DNA of 64,000 nt from an uncultured Lachnospiraceae bacterium. Its GTDB lineage: Bacteria; Bacillota; Clostridia; Lachnospirales; Lachnospiraceae. This document shows, piece after piece, positions 60,441 through 64,000 of this stretch. The stretch covers positions 1 through 64,000 of the forward strand of contig CANQDA010000021.1 in the NCBI GenBank assembly GCA_947591155.1, given 5' to 3'. The translations under genes were made by a program, and so were the position numbers. Position 1 is the first letter of the stretch; each line of letters begins with the position of its first letter. The notes under the pieces were generated by a model. The model saw only the letters and a list, made by a program, of their open reading frames with translations. It did no database searches and was not told the DNA's origin.

Positions 60441-60752
60441 ATGGAGACGATTTCGGCGAAAGAACTGGAACGGTATGCCCGCGACGGGCGTTACCTTATC
60501 ATAGATCTGCGCTCGGTGGAAGAGTACCGGCGCGAGCATGTCAGAGGCGCTGTCAATGTCCCGCAGGGAAAGTTTCACGGAGAGCTTTCCGGAAAGCGGG
60601 GCGAGAGCGTGATCCTGTACTGTGACCGCGGGGCGCTTAGCATGTCGGTCGCGCGCGAGCTGGAACGGCAAGGGTACCGCACGAAAAGTGTAGTGGGTGG
60701 CTTTCGCGCGTACAAAGGGATTGACAAGGATAGCGGCCGGGCATTAAGATAG
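60441..60752 (+). CDS. single-domain rhodanese
   Basis: A 103-residue sulfurtransferase-fold protein. The family start is LIIDLRSVEEYRREHVRGAVNVP, and the active-site loop has Cys near 73 (ILYCDRGALSM). It moves sulfane sulfur or acts in stress; the substrate is unknown. AAGGGG precedes the ATG. It is followed by the methyltransferase gene after 60 bp. Confidence 0.9.
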   Translation: METISAKELERYARDGRYLIIDLRSVEEYRREHVRGAVNVPQGKFHGELSGKRGESVILYCDRGALSMSVARELERQGYRTKSVVGGFRAYKGIDKDSGRALR

Positions 60753-60812
60753 GAAATACAAACGGCGTAGGTGAGAGATTTGCCTTGACTGGAGAACAGA
60801 GAGGGATTCGCC

Positions 60813-61976
60813 ATGAGAGAGATGTTTGAACTGATCGCGCCCTGCCATTTCGGACTGGAGGCGGTGCTGAAGAGGGAGATCCTGGATCTCGGCTATGAGA
60901 TCAGCAGTGTCGAGGACGGGCGCGTGAATTTTCAGGGAGATGCCGAGGCGATTGCGATCGCCAATGTGTTTCTGCGCTCTGCAGAGCGGATCCTGCTCAA
61001 GGTGGGAGCTGTTCATGCGGAGACCTTCGACGAGCTGTTCGAGCGTGTGAAGGCGTTGGAATGGGAGAAGTATCTGCCGGTAGACGCGAAGTTTTGGGTG
61101 GCAAAAGCGACCTCTGTGAAGAGTAAGCTATTTAGTCCGTCCGATATTCAGTCGATTGTGAAGAAGGCGATCGTCGAGCGGCTGAAAGGGATCTACGGCG
61201 TGACATGGTTTGAGGAGAGCGGGGCGAGTTATCCGCTCCGCCTCTTCCTCATGAAGGACGAGGCGGTGATCGGAATCGACACGACCGGGGAATCCCTGCA
61301 CAAACGCGGATATCGGAAGCTGACCGCGAAAGCGCCGATCTCCGAGACGCTGGCGGCGGCACTCATTATGCTGACACCCTGGAAGAGAGACCGCATCCTG
61401 GTCGATCCGTTCTGCGGAAGCGGGACCTTTCCGATCGAGGCGGCCCTGATGGCGGCGAACATCGCGCCGGGCATGAACCGCTCGTTCCTCGCCGAGGACT
61501 GGGGTAATCTGATTCCGCGCAGGAAATGGTACGACGCCGTCGAGGAGGCGCAGGATCTCATCGATCTCTCGGTGCGGACGGATATACAGGGCTACGACAT
61601 CGACGGCGAAGTGGTGGCGGCGGCTCGGGAGAACGCCCGGCTGGCCGGGGTAGAGCAGCTGATCCATTTCCAGAGGCGGCCGGTCAGCGAGCTGAGTCAT
61701 CCGAAAAAATATGGTTTCGTGATCACGAATCCTCCCTACGGGGAGCGCATCGAGGATCGGGAGAGCCTCCCAGCGCTGTACCGCGAGATGGGACAGGCAT
61801 TCGCGCGGCTTGACTCCTGGTCGGAGTACGTGATCACCTCCTATGATGAGGCCGAGAAATACATAGGCAAAAAGGCGGATAGGAACCGCAAGATCTATAA
61901 CGGGATGATAAAGACCTATTTTTATCAGTTCCAGGGGCCCAGGCCCCCGAGAAGAGAGACGGGGCGGCGGGAGTGA
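60813..61976 (+). CDS. THUMP-domain RNA (guanine-N2) methyltransferase
   Basis: A 387-residue class I methyltransferase acting on RNA, of the RlmL/YpsC type. The THUMP domain (about 45-160) binds RNA, and the catalytic domain has the SAM site (ILVDPFCGSGTFPIEAALMA near 193) and the NPPYGERI motif near 310 that marks amino-N2 methylation. It probably modifies 23S rRNA. GGGATTCGCC precedes the ATG weakly. It is one base from the next gene. Confidence 0.92.
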   Translation: MREMFELIAPCHFGLEAVLKREILDLGYEISSVEDGRVNFQGDAEAIAIANVFLRSAERILLKVGAVHAETFDELFERVKALEWEKYLPVDAKFWVAKATSVKSKLFSPSDIQSIVKKAIVERLKGIYGVTWFEESGASYPLRLFLMKDEAVIGIDTTGESLHKRGYRKLTAKAPISETLAAALIMLTPWKRDRILVDPFCGSGTFPIEAALMAANIAPGMNRSFLAEDWGNLIPRRKWYDAVEEAQDLIDLSVRTDIQGYDIDGEVVAAARENARLAGVEQLIHFQRRPVSELSHPKKYGFVITNPPYGERIEDRESLPALYREMGQAFARLDSWSEYVITSYDEAEKYIGKKADRNRKIYNGMIKTYFYQFQGPRPPRRETGRRE

Positions 61977-61977
61977 A

Positions 61978-63507
61978 ATGAGACGGCGAAGCAGACGATT
62001 CAACTACAGCGAAAGGATCGGGAACAGGGAGACCGCGATGAGAAAGCGGAAACGGGCGCTTCGGCTGTGGGCGATGCTTCTGGCCGTCCTGACCGCGAGT
62101 ATTTCGGCAGGATTGATCTTTTCGGAGCGTGGTTCCGCAGAACATACAGAGGCCGCAGGGAATGACTGGGACAGTCTGTGTGAAGCAGAATACGAAACGA
62201 CGGCCGGAGATGCGGTCCCGCTAGACGGGGCGGCAGAAATCCGCGCGGAGCGGCTGCCGACGCGCTGGTACGCCGGGGACTACGGGAAAAAGCCGACGGT
62301 GCGCCGTCAGGGAAGCGATGGGACCTGTTGGGCCTTTGCTGCGGTCTCCGCGCTCGAGGCGACGCTTCTGCCCGAACAGCATCTCGTCTTCTCTGCGGAT
62401 CACATGAGCAGGAAAAACGCGTTCACGGTGGATCTCGATGAAGGAGGGGATTCCCTGATGGCGATGGCCTACTTAAGCGGCTGGCAGGGCCCTGTGACCG
62501 AGGCGGAAGACCCTTACGGGGACGGAGTCTCGCCGGACGGCCTTGCTCCCGCGGTACATGTGCAGGAGATGCAGCTGTTCGAGAGCGCGAAGACGGGGAC
62601 GATCAAGACCGCGGTTCGTAAGTACGGCGCGGTGCAGACCTCCCTTTATATGAAGCGGAGTGAGACTGCATTTTACTATAATGAGAAGACAAGGGCATAC
62701 TACTGCCCGGACGAGCAGACGCCGAACCATGATGTCGTGATCCTCGGCTGGGACGACGACTATTCCCGTTTTCTTTTCTCGGAGACGCCGGAGAGGGACG
62801 GCGCGTTCATCTGCCAGAATACCTGGGAGGACGGGTTCGGGGAGGATGGGATCTTCTACGTGTCTTACGCGAATCCGAACATTGCGAAGAGCTGTGTGTG
62901 CTATACGAGGATCGAGTCTGCGGACAACTATGCGCGGATCTATCAGTATGACGACTGCGGCTGGCAGGGACGGCAGGGCTATGCGGACGAGAGCTGCTGG
63001 TGCGCGAACGTCTACACGGCGGTCGGCGCTGAACGGACAGACATGCCTGATGAGAGACGCTCCGCAGTGTCGGGCACTGGATCGGCCGATGGGACTGACG
63101 ATAGTCCAAATGGTGCAGATAGCGGCGAGCAGCTCGCGGCGGTCGGCTTTTACGCGGTCGGGCCGGATACTGCCTATGAACTGTATCTTGTACACGATTT
63201 TCAGGACGCGGCTGATTTTTCTGAAAGGGAATACCTTCAGAGCGGAAAGCTGAAAAACGCGGGTTACTACACGGTCGACCTGGACGCGCCGCAGCCGCTT
63301 TCGGCGGGTGAGCGCTTCGCTGTGGCTGTGAAGCTCACGACGCCAGGGACGGACGATCCCGTGGCCGTGGAGTACCGGGCGGACGAGTACACGCAGAAAG
63401 TGACGACTGAGGGGAAGGAGAGTTACCTGAGTCAATATGGGGAGCGCTGGGAGAACACGCAGAAGCGCTTCGGGACAAACGTGTGTCTGAAGGCATACAC
63501 CAGATAG
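61978..63507 (+). CDS. exported papain-like (C1 family) cysteine protease
   Basis: Up to 509 residues. A basic N-terminus and a membrane or signal helix (LWAMLLAVLTASISAGLIF) are followed by the C1A protease domain: Gln and Cys in QGSDGTCWAFAAVSALEATL (near 110), His in NHDVVILGWDDDYS (near 250) and Asn in CQNTWEDGFGEDGIFYVSY (near 280). A linker (about 350-380) leads to a beta-rich C-terminal domain of about 120 residues. The start may be ATG 62038, which has better spacing to GGGAG and gives a normal signal peptide; 61978 overlaps the preceding gene's end. Secreted lectin-domain-containing C1 proteases of this type occur in Clostridia and may degrade extracellular protein. Confidence 0.88.
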   Translation: MRRRSRRFNYSERIGNRETAMRKRKRALRLWAMLLAVLTASISAGLIFSERGSAEHTEAAGNDWDSLCEAEYETTAGDAVPLDGAAEIRAERLPTRWYAGDYGKKPTVRRQGSDGTCWAFAAVSALEATLLPEQHLVFSADHMSRKNAFTVDLDEGGDSLMAMAYLSGWQGPVTEAEDPYGDGVSPDGLAPAVHVQEMQLFESAKTGTIKTAVRKYGAVQTSLYMKRSETAFYYNEKTRAYYCPDEQTPNHDVVILGWDDDYSRFLFSETPERDGAFICQNTWEDGFGEDGIFYVSYANPNIAKSCVCYTRIESADNYARIYQYDDCGWQGRQGYADESCWCANVYTAVGAERTDMPDERRSAVSGTGSADGTDDSPNGADSGEQLAAVGFYAVGPDTAYELYLVHDFQDAADFSEREYLQSGKLKNAGYYTVDLDAPQPLSAGERFAVAVKLTTPGTDDPVAVEYRADEYTQKVTTEGKESYLSQYGERWENTQKRFGTNVCLKAYTR

Positions 63508-63734
63508 ACGGACGCGGGCCGGTGGGCGAAGCGGACGCGGCGCTTGGCGCACAGAACGAAGGAAAAATGAAATGTGCGCGAAAAAGTAGAAATATGTGTG
63601 GAAAATATAGAAAAAGTGCGTGAAATGAGATTTACAGATAGCGGAAGGATATGATAAAATCGCAGAAAAGGCATTGGCGGCAGGAGCGCTGTGCGGCGGT
63701 GCAGACAGCCGGTGTGAGTGAAAGGACGGGCGGA

Positions 63735-64000
63735 TATGTTGAAACGTATCATTTTTGCGACCGGAAACGAGGATAAGCTGCGGGAGATCCGCATGATCTT
63801 GTCCGACCTCGGAGTCCCGCTGGTCTCGATGAGGGAGGCCGGGATCTCGGCGGAGATCGAGGAGAATGGGAAGAGTTTCGAGGAAAACGCGGCCATCAAG
63901 GCGAAGACGGTCATGGAGCTCACCGGCGAGGCTGTCATGGCGGATGATTCCGGACTGCAGATCGATCATCTGGACGGAGCGCCTGGCATCTACTCAGCGC
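63735..64000 (+). CDS. XTP/dITP diphosphatase (RdgB/HAM1), cut by the window end
   Basis: The first 88 codons of a HAM1-family pyrophosphatase that removes non-canonical purine triphosphates. The SHR-type opening IIFATGNEDKLREIRMIL, the FEENAAIKAKTV motif and DDSGLQIDHLDGAPGIYSA are all standard. AAAGGA lies before the ATG at 63735. The rest lies outside the window. Confidence 0.93.

Overview
The window is chromosomal DNA from a spore-forming, Gram-positive anaerobe of the class Clostridia, most likely a Lachnospiraceae relative. The basis is the mix of genes: spoIIID and gpr (sporulation and germination), a tig-clpP-clpX-lon-ysxC run in the order usual for Clostridia, sigma-A promoters with clear ribosome binding sites, a lipoprotein oligopeptide transporter, and no outer-membrane genes. 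Most genes are GC-rich; AT-rich pockets at 1-3300, 22580-23500 and 23750-27020 look acquired or fast evolving.

Left end (1-13.2 kb), type IV pilus region. Three pilin cassettes (A, minus strand; B, plus; C, minus) share a 60-bp block encoding the start of the pilin helix (LVELIVVLVIL...). The block is identical in A and C, and differs at five synonymous positions in B. Each cassette has lost a working prepilin cleavage junction: A has no leader, B is frameshifted at it, and C carries a 12-14 residue insertion there. An Rpn-type PD-(D/E)xK nuclease gene lies between A and B, and a tyrosine recombinase gene lies just upstream of C. Next comes a co-directional operon with its own promoter (4746): a pilin-like membrane protein, pilD, pilC, a pilM-pilN fusion, pilO, pilB and, after a nested repeat, pilT. 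No intact major pilin is visible. The best candidate for a new system is therefore a store of silent or switchable pilin cassettes, comparable to neisserial pilS or the R64 shufflon.

13.2-22.6 kb: a CPA2-type antiporter, a YitT membrane protein, a two-component system with a downstream membrane-anchored protein, a VanY-type carboxypeptidase translationally coupled to a MurE-like ligase with altered substrate motifs, and a small lipoprotein.

22.6-28.4 kb is a decayed duplication. A murE-like/nitroreductase pair exists twice: copy 1 kept murE and lost the nitroreductase; copy 2 kept the nitroreductase and lost most of murE. A nucleotidyltransferase/HEPN pair, an Ig-like remnant, a BspA-like surface protein, an HTH regulator and a MITE-like element lie in between.

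28.5-39.3 kb: an M3 oligoendopeptidase, then a complete oligopeptide ABC transporter whose binding protein carries a roughly 255-residue Thr/Glu/Ala repeat stalk and whose OppC carries a roughly 215-residue extracellular insert. 39.4-49.8 kb: a canonical MntA/HepT pair, ilvE, an alkylguanine transferase, a MATE exporter, a MarR/OhrR regulator, an ACT-domain protein, spoIIID behind a sigma-E-like promoter, a secreted SGNH hydrolase with cell-wall-binding repeats, two XRE regulators, a CYTH protein and a DJ-1 protein.

49.9-64 kb: housekeeping proteostasis genes, rpsT, gpr, a 28-residue membrane peptide too short for usual gene calling, two divergent tRNA-Leu genes, an LCP protein, an Asn/Ser-rich small protein, a rhodanese, a THUMP methyltransferase, a papain-like exported protease and the start of an XTP/dITP pyrophosphatase cut by the window end.
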